A stretch of DNA of 53,948 nt from Actinomycetota bacterium (GTDB taxonomy: Bacteria > Actinomycetota > Acidimicrobiia > Acidimicrobiales > Ilumatobacteraceae). Each line of letters opens with the position of its first letter. Within the stretch, counting starts at the first letter, position 1. The translations under genes and the position numbers were made by a program. The stretch covers positions 1 through 53,948 of the forward strand of contig JAQCGT010000003.1 of NCBI GenBank assembly GCA_027730505.1, written 5' to 3'. The notes beneath the pieces were generated by a model. That model was not told the DNA's origin. It saw only the letters and a list, made by a program, of their open reading frames with translations, and ran no database searches. Shown here one piece after another: positions 20,287 through 29,909 of the stretch.

Positions 20287-20322
20287 GTCGCCTCGCCCGG
20301 TGCACCGGGGTGAGAGTTCAGT

Positions 20323-20359
20323 GAGAATGGCCCGCTGCGAGATGCAGCGGGCCATTCTC
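20323..20359 (+). terminator. Terminator after potD
   Basis: A perfect 16-bp inverted repeat (20323-20338 with 20344-20359) with loop GAGAT is followed by GTTGCT, a weak U-tract. A smaller palindrome CCCGGTGCACCGGG (20296-20309) precedes it. Together they should end the pot transcript before the protease gene. Confidence 0.75.
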
Positions 20360-20376
20360 GTTGCTAGACCAGTGTC

Positions 20377-21555
20377 ATGAGCGAGTTCCCGCCACCAACC
20401 GTGCCGACCGAGCCGGCACCGTCGGCGCCGGCACCACAGCGTCGACGCCGCCGTCCAGGCACGGCCGTCGCCATCCTTCTCGCAATCGTGCTGGCCTTCG
20501 CCGGGGGTGCAGCGCTGGACCTGTCCACGGGTGGCGGTGACGACACCGAATTCACATCCGGATCGTCCACCCCGGCGACTGAGACCGTGATCGAGCTGCC
20601 CGACTATGACATCGGTGCGGCGCGCAGCGGCGATCTGCCGCGGATCGACGTGGCCGCCGTGGCCGCCGCAGTTGGCCCGAGCACCGTGACCGTCATGGCC
20701 GATATCGAGAACGGGGCGTTCGGGATGGGCGGTTCGGTCGGTACCGGCATCATCGCGACTGCGGACGGTGAGATCGTCACCAACGCCCATGTGGTTGAGG
20801 GTGCATCGGCCATCCGGGTGCGCCTTGCAGGGGAGACCGAGCCCAGAGACGCCCGTCTTCTGGCGCTTGACGTGGGCAATGATCTCGCCCTCATCGACAT
20901 CGACGCCACCGAACTCCCCGCTGCGGTGTTCGCCGATCCCGAGTCGATCCGACTCGGCGATGAGGTGGTGGCGATCGGATTTGCGCTCGATCTCGATGGG
21001 GCTCCATCGGTGACCCTCGGCATCGTTTCCGCTCTTGACCGCACGATCGTGACGGCCAACGGCGCCCTCGACGGACTGGTGCAGACCGACGCTGCTATTT
21101 CCTCAGGCAACTCCGGCGGTCCATTGGTGAATGCGCTCGGCCAGGTGATCGGCATCAATACCGCGGTCGCCCGCGGGTCGAGCACGACAGCAGCGTCGAA
21201 CATCGGTTTTGCCGTCTCGGTGGGCGAAGCACTGCCGGTACTCGAGCAATTGCGCCAACAGGCCGACGGAACTGCCCGCGAAGAGGGATTTTTAGGGGTA
21301 GCACTCGATGACCGCACCGACGGCGGCCTCGGCGCGCTGATCCGGGCGGTAAACGACGGTTCGCCGGCCGATGACGCCGGAATCCGAGCGGGCGACATCG
21401 TGATCGCAGTCGACGATGCAGCCGTTGAGGGCGCTGCCGGGCTGATCGCCGCCATCCGTGACCTGGAACCCGGTGATGTCACCGTCATCCGGGTTCGTCG
21501 GGATGACACCACGATCGATCTGCCGGCAACCTTGACCACTCGACCCGAGTCGTGA
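20377..21555 (+). CDS. HtrA/DegP-like membrane-anchored serine protease with PDZ domain
   Basis: Surface quality-control protease. Of 392 residues, about 1-28 are proline/arginine-rich and cytosolic, 29-48 form one membrane anchor, and residues 90-290 are a trypsin-like domain with catalytic His138 (TNAHVVEG), Asp169 (GNDLALI) and Ser246 (GNSGGP). A single PDZ domain occupies about 300-388 (DGSPADDAGIRAGDIVIAVD). This is the layout of actinobacterial PepD/HtrA-like proteins. ATG at 20377 follows the pot terminator by 17 bases with no clear ribosome binding site. Substrate and link to the transporter are unknown. Confidence 0.88.
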   Translation: MSEFPPPTVPTEPAPSAPAPQRRRRRPGTAVAILLAIVLAFAGGAALDLSTGGGDDTEFTSGSSTPATETVIELPDYDIGAARSGDLPRIDVAAVAAAVGPSTVTVMADIENGAFGMGGSVGTGIIATADGEIVTNAHVVEGASAIRVRLAGETEPRDARLLALDVGNDLALIDIDATELPAAVFADPESIRLGDEVVAIGFALDLDGAPSVTLGIVSALDRTIVTANGALDGLVQTDAAISSGNSGGPLVNALGQVIGINTAVARGSSTTAASNIGFAVSVGEALPVLEQLRQQADGTAREEGFLGVALDDRTDGGLGALIRAVNDGSPADDAGIRAGDIVIAVDDAAVEGAAGLIAAIRDLEPGDVTVIRVRRDDTTIDLPATLTTRPES

Positions 21556-21574
21556 CGCCATCGTCGCCAGAGGG

Positions 21575-21602
21575 TTGGAAGTCCCGCCGGCGGCGATAGC
21601 GT
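21575..21602 (+). promoter_or_regulatory. Candidate promoter for the rplC operon
   Basis: TTGGAA (21575-21580), a 16-base spacer and TAGCGT (21597-21602) lie just after the protease gene. Transcription from about 21609 would give a leader of some 210 bases before rplC. The -35 matches TTGACA at 4 of 6 bases. Confidence 0.45.
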
Positions 21603-21693
21603 TCCCTCCTCGTGCCCGGCCAACCGGTCGGTTACGAACAAATGATGTCCGTGTGAGCCCGACGACGGGGACCTCACGGCGACCTCCAGAACC

Positions 21694-21796
21694 GTGCTCC
21701 GCGGCCATGTGGCTTGCGGAGCACTTGCGTGAAGCGCTCCGGGATCTTCACGTCGACGCAACCCGGAACAACCAGTGTGGATAGCCCCTCGGGGCT
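21694..21796 (+). promoter_or_regulatory. Structured leader upstream of rplC
   Basis: GTGCTCCGC (21694-21702) pairs perfectly with GCGGAGCAC (21716-21724), and the inside continues as GCCA/TGGC, a long stable hairpin without a T-run. A second short hairpin, AGCCCC with GGGGCT (21783-21796), lies 21 bases before the rplC start. In canonical S10 operons the regulatory leader precedes rpsJ; here a structured leader precedes rplC instead. A role in control by L4 or another protein is inference. Confidence 0.5.
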
Positions 21797-21817
21797 CGAT
21801 CAACGAAGGAAGCCGTC

Positions 21818-22465
21818 ATGGCACGAACAGCGATCGTCGGCGAGAAGGTCGGCATGACCCAGAAATGGGTTGACGACCGGATCGTCCCGGTGACCGTGCT
21901 GAAGGTTGAACCCATGCGAGTGGTCCAGATCAAGACCACCGAACGCGACGGGTACACCGCCTTGCAGGTCACGTATGGGCAGCGTGATGCCCGCAAACTC
22001 AACCAACCCACCGCCGGGCACTACTCGTCGGCCGGTGTTCAGCCCGGTCGTCGTCTTGTCGAGTTGCGTCTCGACTCGATCGACGGGTTCGAGGTCGGCC
22101 AGGAGATCACCGTTGAGTCGTTCGCCGCCGGCGATCGCATCGACGTGACCGCCACCAGCCGCGGTAAGGGCTTCGCCGGAACCATGAAGCGGCATAACTT
22201 CGCCGGTCAGGGCGCGAGCCACGGTAACCACAAGCATCACCGTGCGCCGGGCTCGATCGGCGCATGTTCGTTCCCCGGCCGTGTGTTCAAGGGCCTGCGC
22301 ATGGCGGGTCACATGGGACACGAGCAGGTCACCACCCTCAACCTCGAGGTTGTCGAGTCCGACGCCGAGCGCAATGTGCTGCTCGTCAAGGGTTCGGTGC
22401 CCGGGCCCAACGGTGGTCTCGTCCATGTCCGCAACGCCGTGAAGTCGGCTGTGAAGGGATCCTGA
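21818..22465 (+). CDS. rplC: 50S ribosomal protein L3
   Basis: L3 is an early assembly protein whose loop reaches the peptidyl transferase centre. The 215 residues start MARTAIVGEKVGMTQKWVDD and contain GKGFAGTMKRHNFAGQGASHGNHKHHRAPGSIG and FKGLRMAGHMG. A good site, GAAGGAAG, precedes the ATG. It opens the displaced S10 block and is followed by rplD after 1 base. Confidence 0.97.
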   Translation: MARTAIVGEKVGMTQKWVDDRIVPVTVLKVEPMRVVQIKTTERDGYTALQVTYGQRDARKLNQPTAGHYSSAGVQPGRRLVELRLDSIDGFEVGQEITVESFAAGDRIDVTATSRGKGFAGTMKRHNFAGQGASHGNHKHHRAPGSIGACSFPGRVFKGLRMAGHMGHEQVTTLNLEVVESDAERNVLLVKGSVPGPNGGLVHVRNAVKSAVKGS

Positions 22466-22466
22466 G

Positions 22467-23105
22467 ATGGCGTCGATCACGATGAAGCAGCAGTCCGGCT
22501 CCGATGCCGGCACCGTCGACCTCGATGACACCTACTTCGGCGTACAACCGAACGTCCCGGTGATGCACCAGGTCGTCACAGCCCAGCTGGCGGCCCGCCG
22601 GTCCGGCACCCAGAGCACGAAGACCCGCAGTGAGGTCTCCGGTGGTGGGGCCAAGCCGTATCGCCAGAAGGGAACGGGTAACGCCCGTCAGGGTTCAACC
22701 CGTGCCCCTCACTTCTCGGGCGGTGGTATCGCCCTCGGGCCCAAGCCGCGCAAGTACAACCAGCGCACGCCCAAGAAGATGATCCGCCTCGCGCTGCGCT
22801 CCGCGTTGTCGGATCGCGCCGCTGAGGGTCGGGTGACGGTGGTCGACGCATGGCGCTTCGACTCACCGAGCACCAAGGCCGGCGTTGCTGCGCTGGCAGC
22901 TCTCGGCATCGAGGGTCGGGTGCTCATCGTGCTCGGCAACGACGATGCGACGGCGGCTCTGAGCTTCCGCAACATCCCCGAGGTTCAGTTGATCCGGGTC
23001 GCCGAGCTCAACGCTTACGACGTCCTGTGCAACGACCACATCCTGTTCACCTCGGCCACGCTGCCTTCGGCTGCGGCGGCCACGAGCGAAAGCGACCCCT
23101 CGTGA
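22467..23105 (+). CDS. rplD: 50S ribosomal protein L4
   Basis: L4 binds domain I of 23S rRNA and lines the exit tunnel with an extended loop, seen here as [30 protein letters not shown]. It has 212 residues. In E. coli L4 represses the S10 operon through the leader mRNA, so the structured leader before rplC could be its target. The stop overlaps the rplW start as TGATG. Confidence 0.96.
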   Translation: MASITMKQQSGSDAGTVDLDDTYFGVQPNVPVMHQVVTAQLAARRSGTQSTKTRSEVSGGGAKPYRQKGTGNARQGSTRAPHFSGGGIALGPKPRKYNQRTPKKMIRLALRSALSDRAAEGRVTVVDAWRFDSPSTKAGVAALAALGIEGRVLIVLGNDDATAALSFRNIPEVQLIRVAELNAYDVLCNDHILFTSATLPSAAAATSESDPS

Positions 23106-23392
23106 TGAAGGACCCCCGAGACATCATCATCGCCCCGGTCGTGTCCGAGAAGAGCTACGCCGCTATGGAGGCCGGCGTGTACACCTTCAAGGTCGCCCGC
23201 AGCGCCAGCAAGCCCGAGATCCGCGACGCCGTCGAGTCGATCTGGGGCGTCGAAGTGCTGAAGGTCAACACCATGAACCGCAAGGGCAAGTCCACCCGCG
23301 TGCGCAACTCGAACCGTCGGGGCTCCAAGCCCGACACCAAGCGCGCCATCGTCACCCTGGCAGCGGGCGAAATCCCGTTGTTCGAGAACTGA
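23105..23392 (+). CDS. rplW: 50S ribosomal protein L23
   Basis: L23 sits at the tunnel exit and docks trigger factor and SRP. The ATG at 23105 overlaps the rplD stop and gives 95 residues, [18 protein letters not shown] to GEIPLFEN, the normal size. A longer upstream reading would lie within rplD and has no support. Confidence 0.96.
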   Translation: MKDPRDIIIAPVVSEKSYAAMEAGVYTFKVARSASKPEIRDAVESIWGVEVLKVNTMNRKGKSTRVRNSNRRGSKPDTKRAIVTLAAGEIPLFEN

Positions 23393-23399
23393 GGACATC

Positions 23400-24236
23400 A
23401 TGGCCATCCGTTCACGTCGTCCGACCAGCCCCGGTCGTCGATTCCAGACTTCCTCGGATTTCTCCGAGATCACCAAGTCGAGCCCTGAGCGCACACTGCT
23501 CGCCCCCGCTGGCAAGTCGGGCGGCCGCAACAACTACGGCCGCAAGACCTCCCGCCACCGTGGCGGCGGGCACAAGCGTCGCTATCGCATCGTCGACTTC
23601 AAGCGTGTCAAGGACGGTGTCCCCGGCCGTGTCGCAGCGATCGAGTACGACCCCAACCGCACCTGCCGCATTGCGCTGATCCACTACAGCGATGGCGAGA
23701 AGGCATACATCCTCGCTCCTAAGGGTCTCGCAGTGGGCGACACGGTGATGAGTGGTTCGAACGCCGACATCCGCCCCGGCAACGCCATGCCGCTGCGTTA
23801 CATCCCCGTGGGTACCGTGGTGCACAACGTCGAGCTCCGCCCCGGTCAGGGCGGAAAGATCGGTCGTTCAGCCGGAATTGCCGTGCAGTTGGTGGCCAAG
23901 GACGGCGACTTCGCGACGCTGCGCATGCCGTCGACTGAGATGCGCCGAGTGCTGATCGACTGCCGCGCCACAGTGGGCGAAGTCGGGAACTCCGAGCACG
24001 AGCTCGTCAAGATCGGTAAGGCCGGCCGCAACCGCTGGAAGGGTGTTCGTCCCCAAACCCGTGGTGTGGCCATGAACCCCGTCGACCACCCGCTCGGTGG
24101 CGGTGAGGGCCGCACTTCCGGTGGCCGCCCCGCCGTCTCGCCCTGGGGCAAGCCAGAGCGCCGCACACGCAACAAGAACAAGCCCAGTCAGAAACTCATC
24201 GTCCGTCGTCGCCGCAGCGGCAAGGGCCGTCGGTGA
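23400..24236 (+). CDS. rplB: 50S ribosomal protein L2
   Basis: Highly conserved large-subunit core protein needed for peptidyl transfer and subunit association. The 278 residues contain [24 protein letters not shown] and the C-terminal loop [20 protein letters not shown], with the conserved histidine near the peptidyl transferase centre. Normal length and position between rplW and rpsS. Confidence 0.97.
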   Translation: MAIRSRRPTSPGRRFQTSSDFSEITKSSPERTLLAPAGKSGGRNNYGRKTSRHRGGGHKRRYRIVDFKRVKDGVPGRVAAIEYDPNRTCRIALIHYSDGEKAYILAPKGLAVGDTVMSGSNADIRPGNAMPLRYIPVGTVVHNVELRPGQGGKIGRSAGIAVQLVAKDGDFATLRMPSTEMRRVLIDCRATVGEVGNSEHELVKIGKAGRNRWKGVRPQTRGVAMNPVDHPLGGGEGRTSGGRPAVSPWGKPERRTRNKNKPSQKLIVRRRRSGKGRR

Positions 24237-24257
24237 GTCCGGGAGAGGTGAACACAC

Positions 24258-24536
24258 ATGTCTCGTAGTCTCAAGAAGGGGGCGTTCGTCGACGGCCACC
24301 TGTTGGCCAAGGTCGACGCCCAGAACGCCGCAGGCGAGCGCAAGGTCATCAAGACCTGGTCGCGTCGCTCCACCATCATTCCCGACATGGTCGGCCACAC
24401 CATCGCGGTTCACGATGGGCGCAAGCACGTGCCGGTGTACATCACCGAATCGATGGTCGGTCACAAGCTCGGTGAGTTCAGCCCAACTCGTACCTTCAAG
24501 TTCCACGCAGGACAGGAGAAGGGGGCGAGGCGCTGA
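24258..24536 (+). CDS. rpsS: 30S ribosomal protein S19
   Basis: Small-subunit head protein that forms intersubunit contacts with the large subunit. The 92 residues are standard ([57 protein letters not shown]). GGGAGAGG precedes the ATG. The stop overlaps the next start as TGATG. Confidence 0.97.
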   Translation: MSRSLKKGAFVDGHLLAKVDAQNAAGERKVIKTWSRRSTIIPDMVGHTIAVHDGRKHVPVYITESMVGHKLGEFSPTRTFKFHAGQEKGARR

Positions 24537-25198
24537 TGACCGGTCCCAAACTGAATGAGGGCGCCACCGTCGCCGGTGAACGCTCAGGAACCAAGGCTGT
24601 CGCCCGCCACGTGCGCTCGTCCGCCTACAAGGCCCGTGTCGTGCTCGACCTGATTCGTGGCCTCGACGTGCGCTCCGCCGACGAGGTGCTGATGCTCACC
24701 GAGCGTGGCATCGCTCGTGACATTCGCAAGGTGCTGCGCTCAGCAGTGGCCAACGCCGTCAACAACGAGGGCCAAGAGGCCGACGAGCTGTACGTCGTGG
24801 CGTGTTTTGCTGACGAGGGTCCGACGATGCGTCGGTTCCGTCCCCGTGCTCGTGGCCGCGCGACCAGAATCCGCAAGCGCACCTGTCACATCACGGTGAT
24901 CGTGGCCCGCATGAGTGATGACCGCCTCTCGGTGGTTCGTGCCCGTGCGGAGGGCGCCAGCGCATCCGCTCAGGCGAGCCGCCGTGCTCGCGTCGAGCGC
25001 AGCCGTGAACGCGCGGAGGCCGCCAAGGCCGCGGTCGACCAGGCGGACGCTGCCGAGGAGTCGATCGACGAGATCGACGACACCGAGGCTGTCGACGAGG
25101 CAGTCGAGACCGAGACCGAGACGGAGGCCGCAGCGGAGACCGAGGCTGCCGACAGCGACGAGGCTGAGGACGCAGCCGACGACGAGGAGACCAACTGA
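24536..25198 (+). CDS. rplV: 50S ribosomal protein L22 with acidic C-terminal tail
   Basis: L22 lines the exit tunnel. Residues about 15-126 are the normal L22 fold ([56 protein letters not shown]). Residues 127-220 are an extra tail, first Ala/Arg-rich and then almost purely Glu, Asp, Ala and Thr. At 220 residues the protein is about twice E. coli L22 (110). Mycobacterial L22 also has a tail, so extension is a known actinobacterial trend; function unknown. It overlaps rpsC as TGATG. Confidence 0.95.
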   Translation: MTGPKLNEGATVAGERSGTKAVARHVRSSAYKARVVLDLIRGLDVRSADEVLMLTERGIARDIRKVLRSAVANAVNNEGQEADELYVVACFADEGPTMRRFRPRARGRATRIRKRTCHITVIVARMSDDRLSVVRARAEGASASAQASRRARVERSRERAEAAKAAVDQADAAEESIDEIDDTEAVDEAVETETETEAAAETEAADSDEAEDAADDEETN

Positions 25199-26076
25199 TG
25201 GGCCAGAAGATCAATCCCTACGGCTTCCGCCTCGGCGTGAGCACCGATTGGAAGAGCCGCTGGTTCAGCGATCGCGACTACAAGGAGTACCTCACCGAGG
25301 ACTGGAAGATCCGAGACTCGATCATGGAGCGGCTCGAGACCGCCGCCATCAGCCGGATCGAGATCGAGCGCACCCGTGACAAGCTTCGCGTCGACATCCA
25401 TACCGCCCGCCCGGGAATCGTGATTGGCCGCAAGGGCGCCCAGGCCGATGAGTTGCGTCAGATGATCACCAAGATCACCGGCAACCCCCGCGTGCAGCTC
25501 AACATCGTCGAGATCAAGGCCCCTGAACTCGATGCAGCCCTGGTCGCCCAGGGTGTGGCTGACCAGTTGGCGAACCGCATCGCGTTCCGTCGGGCCATGA
25601 AGCGCGCCGTGCAGAACGCCCAGCGCGCGGGAGCCCTCGGCATCCGCGTTCAGTGCTCGGGCCGCCTCGGTGGCGCTGAGATGAGCCGTACCGAGTGGTA
25701 CCGCGAGGGTCAGGTTCCGTTGCACACTCTGCGCGCCGATATCGACTACGGCTTCCGTGAGGCCAAGACCGCCAACGGGCGTGTCGGCGTCAAGGTCTGG
25801 CTCTACAAGGGCGAGATCGTGCCCTACCGCTCGGCGAGCGAGGACAAGATCGCCCGTGAGGCCGCCATGGCCGTCGGTGAAACATCCGGCCAGGCCACCA
25901 GCGACGCGGCCCGTCGGGTCGTGTCATCGGCTGGTCCTCGTGCCGAGGAGGCCGAAGTGGCCCCGCTCGTGCGAGAGGCCGATCCGGAACTCGAGAAGCT
26001 CCTCGATGAGGAGGAGACCATCACCCGCCAGACCCGTGAGGGTCACGAGGCACCGCACTTCCGCGGTGACGACTGA
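25198..26076 (+). CDS. rpsC: 30S ribosomal protein S3 with C-terminal extension
   Basis: S3 forms part of the mRNA entry site and has helicase activity with S4. The 292-residue protein starts [14 protein letters not shown] and has the KH domain ([20 protein letters not shown]) and the C-terminal S3 domain ([38 protein letters not shown]). About 75 residues after the core are rich in Ala, Glu and Arg, longer than E. coli S3 (233). Extended S3 is common in actinobacteria. Confidence 0.96.
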   Translation: MGQKINPYGFRLGVSTDWKSRWFSDRDYKEYLTEDWKIRDSIMERLETAAISRIEIERTRDKLRVDIHTARPGIVIGRKGAQADELRQMITKITGNPRVQLNIVEIKAPELDAALVAQGVADQLANRIAFRRAMKRAVQNAQRAGALGIRVQCSGRLGGAEMSRTEWYREGQVPLHTLRADIDYGFREAKTANGRVGVKVWLYKGEIVPYRSASEDKIAREAAMAVGETSGQATSDAARRVVSSAGPRAEEAEVAPLVREADPELEKLLDEEETITRQTREGHEAPHFRGDD

Positions 26077-26097
26077 CGCACGGCACAGGAGATCATC

Positions 26098-26514
26098 ATG
26101 TTGATGCCCCGCAAGGTTGCACACCGTAAACACCACCGAGGCCGCACCAGAGGTATGGCCAAGGGTGGAACCGAACTCTCCTTCGGCGAGTACGGCATTC
26201 AGGCTCTCGAGCCCGGCTGGCTGACCGCCCGCCAGATCGAAGCCGCCCGTATCGCCATGACCCGCTCGATCAAGCGTGGTGGCAAGGTCTGGATCAACGT
26301 GTTCCCGGACAAGCCCGTCACCAAGAAGCCGGCTGAGACCCGCATGGGTTCGGGCAAGGGCAACCCCGAGTTCTGGGTGGCCGTCGTCCGCCCGGGACGG
26401 ATCCTGTTCGAGCTGTCCTTCCCGAACGAGGAGCAGGCCAAGATCGCCCTCAACAAGGCGATCCAGAAGCTCCCGATCCGGGCCCGCATCATCACCCGCG
26501 ACGAGCAGATCTGA
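26098..26514 (+). CDS. rplP: 50S ribosomal protein L16
   Basis: L16 lies near the A site and positions tRNA. The 138 residues begin [16 protein letters not shown] and contain [50 protein letters not shown] and [14 protein letters not shown]. The first ATG is kept because MLxPR is the family's usual start. Normal order rpsC-rplP-rpmC. Confidence 0.97.
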   Translation: MLMPRKVAHRKHHRGRTRGMAKGGTELSFGEYGIQALEPGWLTARQIEAARIAMTRSIKRGGKVWINVFPDKPVTKKPAETRMGSGKGNPEFWVAVVRPGRILFELSFPNEEQAKIALNKAIQKLPIRARIITRDEQI

Positions 26515-26521
26515 GTCGACG

Positions 26522-26734
26522 ATGGCACGAAGCAACGACCTCAATGACAAAGACCTCGGTGAACTCACCGAGGAACTCCGCGCCAGCAAGCACGAGGCGC
26601 TGAACCTTCGGTTCCGCAACGCCACCGGCCAGCTGGAGAACACCTCCGAGATCCGCAGGGTGCGTCGTCGCATCGCCCGGATCAACACCCTGATCCGCCA
26701 GCGGGAGATCGCGGCGGCCGAGGCAGAGAGCTGA
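26522..26734 (+). CDS. rpmC: 50S ribosomal protein L29
   Basis: Small helical-hairpin protein next to L23 at the tunnel exit. ATG at 26522, seven bases after rplP, gives 70 residues ([20 protein letters not shown], then [27 protein letters not shown]), which fits the family. The position is diagnostic. Confidence 0.95.
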   Translation: MARSNDLNDKDLGELTEELRASKHEALNLRFRNATGQLENTSEIRRVRRRIARINTLIRQREIAAAEAES

Positions 26735-26738
26735 ACCC

Positions 26739-27011
26739 ATGAGTGAGACAACCGAACAGACCCGCGCTGCCCGCAAGGTGCGCGAGGGGATCGTCACATC
26801 GAGCGCCATGGACAAGACGGTCGTCGTCACGGTGACCGACCGTGTCCGTCATGCTCGCTACAACAAGTTCGTCATGCGCACGAAGAAGCTCTACGCGCAC
26901 GATGAGGCCAACGACGCCGGAGTCGGCGACAAGGTCAAGGTGATGGAGACTCGTCCGCTGTCGAAGAACAAGCGCTGGCGGGTCGTCGAGATCGTGGAGC
27001 GTGCACGATGA
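26739..27011 (+). CDS. rpsQ: 30S ribosomal protein S17
   Basis: Primary 16S rRNA-binding protein. The 90-residue protein has the S17 core ([67 protein letters not shown]) after a short N-terminal extension. It overlaps rplN as ATGA. Confidence 0.96.
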   Translation: MSETTEQTRAARKVREGIVTSSAMDKTVVVTVTDRVRHARYNKFVMRTKKLYAHDEANDAGVGDKVKVMETRPLSKNKRWRVVEIVERAR

Positions 27012-27376
27012 TCCAGCAGGAGAGCCGCCTGCGCGTGGCTGACAACAGCGGGGCCAAAGAGGTCCTGTGCATCAAGGTGCTCGGCGGTACTCGCCGCCGT
27101 TACGCCTCGATCGGCGACATCTTCGTGGCAACCGTGAAAGACGCCATTCCCGGCGCCGGTGTCAAGAAGGGCGATGTCGTGAAGTGCGTGGTGGTGCGCA
27201 CCAAGAAGGAAAAGCGTCGTCCCGACGGCAGCTACATCCGTTTCGATGAGAACGCAGCGGTCATCATCAAGGACGATCTGACGCCGCGCGGCACCCGCAT
27301 CTTCGGACCGGTCGGTCGCGAATTGCGTGACCGCAAGTTCATGAGGATCGTCTCGCTCGCACCGGAGGTGATCTGA
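27008..27376 (+). CDS. rplN: 50S ribosomal protein L14
   Basis: Large-subunit protein that forms an intersubunit bridge. The 122 residues [27 protein letters not shown] to [14 protein letters not shown] match the family throughout, including the [30 protein letters not shown] stretch. The start overlaps the rpsQ stop. Confidence 0.97.
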   Translation: MIQQESRLRVADNSGAKEVLCIKVLGGTRRRYASIGDIFVATVKDAIPGAGVKKGDVVKCVVVRTKKEKRRPDGSYIRFDENAAVIIKDDLTPRGTRIFGPVGRELRDRKFMRIVSLAPEVI

Positions 27377-27377
27377 C

Positions 27378-27683
27378 ATGAAGATCCGCAAGGGTGACAC
27401 CGTGCTGGTCATCGCCGGCAAGGACAAGGGCAAGGAAGGGGAGGTCATTCGAGTCCTTCCCAAGCAGGACAAGGTCGTCGTCGGCGGAGTGAACACCGCG
27501 GCCCGCCACCAGCGTCCTCGCCGAGCCAACGAACAAGGTGGGATCGTCGACAAGGACATGCCCATCCATGTCTCGAACGTGATGCTCGTCCACAAGGGCA
27601 AGCCCGTTCGCATCGGATACCGGACCGAGGCCGACGGCACCAAGGTGCGCGTCGCACGCCCGAGTGGTGAGGTGATCAAGTGA
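27378..27683 (+). CDS. rplX: 50S ribosomal protein L24
   Basis: Assembly-initiator protein with a KOW motif ([29 protein letters not shown]). It has 101 residues, the normal size. One base separates it from rplN, and its stop overlaps the rplE start as GTGA. Confidence 0.97.
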   Translation: MKIRKGDTVLVIAGKDKGKEGEVIRVLPKQDKVVVGGVNTAARHQRPRRANEQGGIVDKDMPIHVSNVMLVHKGKPVRIGYRTEADGTKVRVARPSGEVIK

Positions 27684-28309
27684 GTACGTTGACCATGCCT
27701 CGACTGAAGTCGAAGTACAACGACCAGGTCCGTCGCGATCTGCAGGCACAACTCGGCATCGACAATGTCATGCAGATTCCGAAGATCGAGAAGATCGTGA
27801 TCAACATGGGTGTCGGTCGTGCCGCTCAGCAGGGTTCCCTGCTCGAGTTGGCCGTCGCCGATCTGACTTTGATCGCCGGGCAGAAGCCCGTGATTACCAA
27901 GGCCACGAAGTCGATCGCTGGGTTCAAGCTCCGTGAGGGCCAGGCCATCGGTTGCAAAGTCACCCTGCGCGGTGACCGTATGTGGGAGTTCCTGGATCGA
28001 CTCATCGCCGTCGCGATTCCTCGTATCCGTGACTTCCGTGGTCTTCCCGCTCATTCGTGGGACGGGCGGGGCAACTACACCTTCGGTCTCTCCGACCAGA
28101 CGGTCTTCCCCGAGATCGACATCGACAAGGTCGATCAGCCCCGCGGCATGGACATCACCATCGTGACCACCGCCGTGACCGATGCGGAGGGTCGTGCGCT
28201 CCTCGACGCGTTCGGCTTCCCCTTCAAGAAGGGTGCCGACGCCGACGCCGCCCCCCGCAAGAAGAAGAACCGTCACCCGCAGTTCCGCGGTGGCAAGAAG
28301 AAGAAGTGA
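27680..28309 (+). CDS. rplE: 50S ribosomal protein L5
   Basis: Central-protuberance protein that binds 5S rRNA. GTG at 27680 gives 209 residues; an ATG five codons later (MPRLKSKYN) is an alternative. Core motifs are [35 protein letters not shown] and [17 protein letters not shown] Lys-rich C-terminal extension of about 25 residues ends in GGKKKK, unusual for L5 but plausible for rRNA contact. Confidence 0.95.
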   Translation: MSTLTMPRLKSKYNDQVRRDLQAQLGIDNVMQIPKIEKIVINMGVGRAAQQGSLLELAVADLTLIAGQKPVITKATKSIAGFKLREGQAIGCKVTLRGDRMWEFLDRLIAVAIPRIRDFRGLPAHSWDGRGNYTFGLSDQTVFPEIDIDKVDQPRGMDITIVTTAVTDAEGRALLDAFGFPFKKGADADAAPRKKKNRHPQFRGGKKKK

Positions 28310-28348
28310 CCTGAGCGAACGAGCGACGAAGAGGACGAGAGCGATTCC

Positions 28349-28534
28349 ATGGCAAAGAAATCACTGATCAACAAGGCGAATGCCACGCCGAAGTACAAGG
28401 TCCGGGCGTATACGCGCTGCCGCCGTTGCGGCCGTCCGCGTTCGGTATTCCGCAAGTTCGGTCTGTGCCGTGTGTGCCTGCGCGAGATGGCGCACGCCGG
28501 CGAGATCCCGGGCCTGACGAAGTCGAGCTGGTGA
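28349..28534 (+). CDS. rpsN: 30S ribosomal protein S14, zinc type
   Basis: Small-subunit head protein in the short 61-residue form (S14Z). The zinc ribbon CRRCG...CRVC is intact, so the protein needs zinc. ATG at 28349. Actinobacteria often carry a second, zinc-free S14 elsewhere that is induced when zinc is scarce; none lies in this window. Confidence 0.96.
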   Translation: MAKKSLINKANATPKYKVRAYTRCRRCGRPRSVFRKFGLCRVCLREMAHAGEIPGLTKSSW

Positions 28535-28547
28535 GAGGAGATCGACG

Positions 28548-28949
28548 ATGCTGACTGATCCCATCGCCGACATGTTGACCCGGGTCCGCAACGCCAATAC
28601 GGCGATGCACGACCGTGTGAGCATGCCGTCGTCAAAGCAGAAGGTCGCCCTGGCGAAGCTGCTCGAGTCCGAGGGCTACATCTCCGGGTTCGAGGTTGCG
28701 CCGTCCTCGGCCGGCCCCGGTGAGGTGCTGACCATCACCATGAAGTACTCGCCGGACCGTGATCGCACGATCTCGGGTCTCCGGCGTATCTCGACCCCTG
28801 GTCTGCGGGTGTACCGCAAGGCTGACGCCGTGCCACGCGTGCTCGGCGGTCTCGGGGTCGCCGTCCTGTCCACGAGCCACGGTCTGATGACCGACCGTGA
28901 GGCCCGTCGCCGCAAGGTCGGTGGCGAGGTCCTCTGCTACGTCTGGTGA
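28548..28949 (+). CDS. rpsH: 30S ribosomal protein S8
   Basis: 16S rRNA central-domain binder and, in E. coli, the repressor of the spc operon. The 133 residues start [21 protein letters not shown] and end [23 protein letters not shown] strong site, GAGAGGAG, precedes the ATG. Confidence 0.97.
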   Translation: MLTDPIADMLTRVRNANTAMHDRVSMPSSKQKVALAKLLESEGYISGFEVAPSSAGPGEVLTITMKYSPDRDRTISGLRRISTPGLRVYRKADAVPRVLGGLGVAVLSTSHGLMTDREARRRKVGGEVLCYVW

Positions 28950-28970
28950 TCGAGCGCAGGGAGCAACGTC

Positions 28971-29513
28971 ATGTCACGAATCGGTAATGCCCCGGTCCAG
29001 GTTCCGAGCGGTGTGGAGGTGTCCGTCAGCGGTCGCACCATCACCGTGAAGGGCCCCAAGGGCACGCTCAGCCGCCCCATTCCGGGCGCCATCGAGGTCA
29101 ATCAGGGAGAAGGCGTTCTCACCTTCTCCCGTCCTAACGACGAGCGTCAGAACCGTGCCCAACACGGCCTGACTCGCAGTCTCGTCAACAACATGGTCGT
29201 CGGTGTGACCCAGGGCTTCACCAAGCAGCTCGAGATCGTCGGCGTCGGTTATCGCGCCGAGGCTCAGGGTCCGAACGCCCTGCGCCTAAACCTCGGTTTC
29301 AGTCATCCGGTGAACGTTGCCGCCCCCGAGGGGATCACCTTTGAAGTGCCGGCCCCGACGCAGGTGATTGTCAGCGGGATCGACAAAGAGGTCGTCGGCC
29401 AGGTGGCTGCCGACATCCGTAGCATCCGTAAGCCCGAGCCCTACAAGGGCAAGGGAGTCCGATACGCCGGCGAGCGCGTTCTGCGCAAGGCCGGTAAGGC
29501 CGGCAAGAAGTGA
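28971..29513 (+). CDS. rplF: 50S ribosomal protein L6
   Basis: L6 lies near the sarcin-ricin loop and the factor-binding site. The 180 residues include [17 protein letters not shown], the repeat-2 core [10 protein letters not shown] and the signature [26 protein letters not shown]. Normal length and place between rpsH and rplR. Confidence 0.97.
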   Translation: MSRIGNAPVQVPSGVEVSVSGRTITVKGPKGTLSRPIPGAIEVNQGEGVLTFSRPNDERQNRAQHGLTRSLVNNMVVGVTQGFTKQLEIVGVGYRAEAQGPNALRLNLGFSHPVNVAAPEGITFEVPAPTQVIVSGIDKEVVGQVAADIRSIRKPEPYKGKGVRYAGERVLRKAGKAGKK

Positions 29514-29543
29514 CGCCTCGGCGTCCGAACGAGGGAACATCTC

Positions 29544-29909
29544 ATGAGTGACATCGCGAAGGCCCGCCGCGACGGGCGGATCACCCGGCACCGCCGGGTG
29601 CGCAAGAAGATCCACGGCACGGCGGTTCGTCCGCGCATGGCCGTGTACCGGTCGAACCGCCACATCATCGTCCAGGTCATTGACGACGATGCCGGTCGCA
29701 CCCTCGCCGCTGCATCGACCGTCGAGGCTGATCAGCGCAGCACCGGTGGTTCGTCGGTCGACGCCGCCACCCGAGTCGGGGTGCTCATCGCTGAGCGGGC
29801 CAAGGCCGCCGGCGTCTCATCCGTGGTCTTCGACCGCGGTGGTTTCCAATATCACGGCCGCATCGCTGCGGTCGCCGCAGCAGCCCGCGAGGCAGGTCTG
29901 GAGTTCTGA
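29544..29909 (+). CDS. rplR: 50S ribosomal protein L18
   Basis: Carries 5S rRNA into the large subunit with L5. The 121 residues contain [34 protein letters not shown] and the C-terminal [28 protein letters not shown]. The stop overlaps the rpsE start as TGATG. Confidence 0.97.
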   Translation: MSDIAKARRDGRITRHRRVRKKIHGTAVRPRMAVYRSNRHIIVQVIDDDAGRTLAAASTVEADQRSTGGSSVDAATRVGVLIAERAKAAGVSSVVFDRGGFQYHGRIAAVAAAAREAGLEF

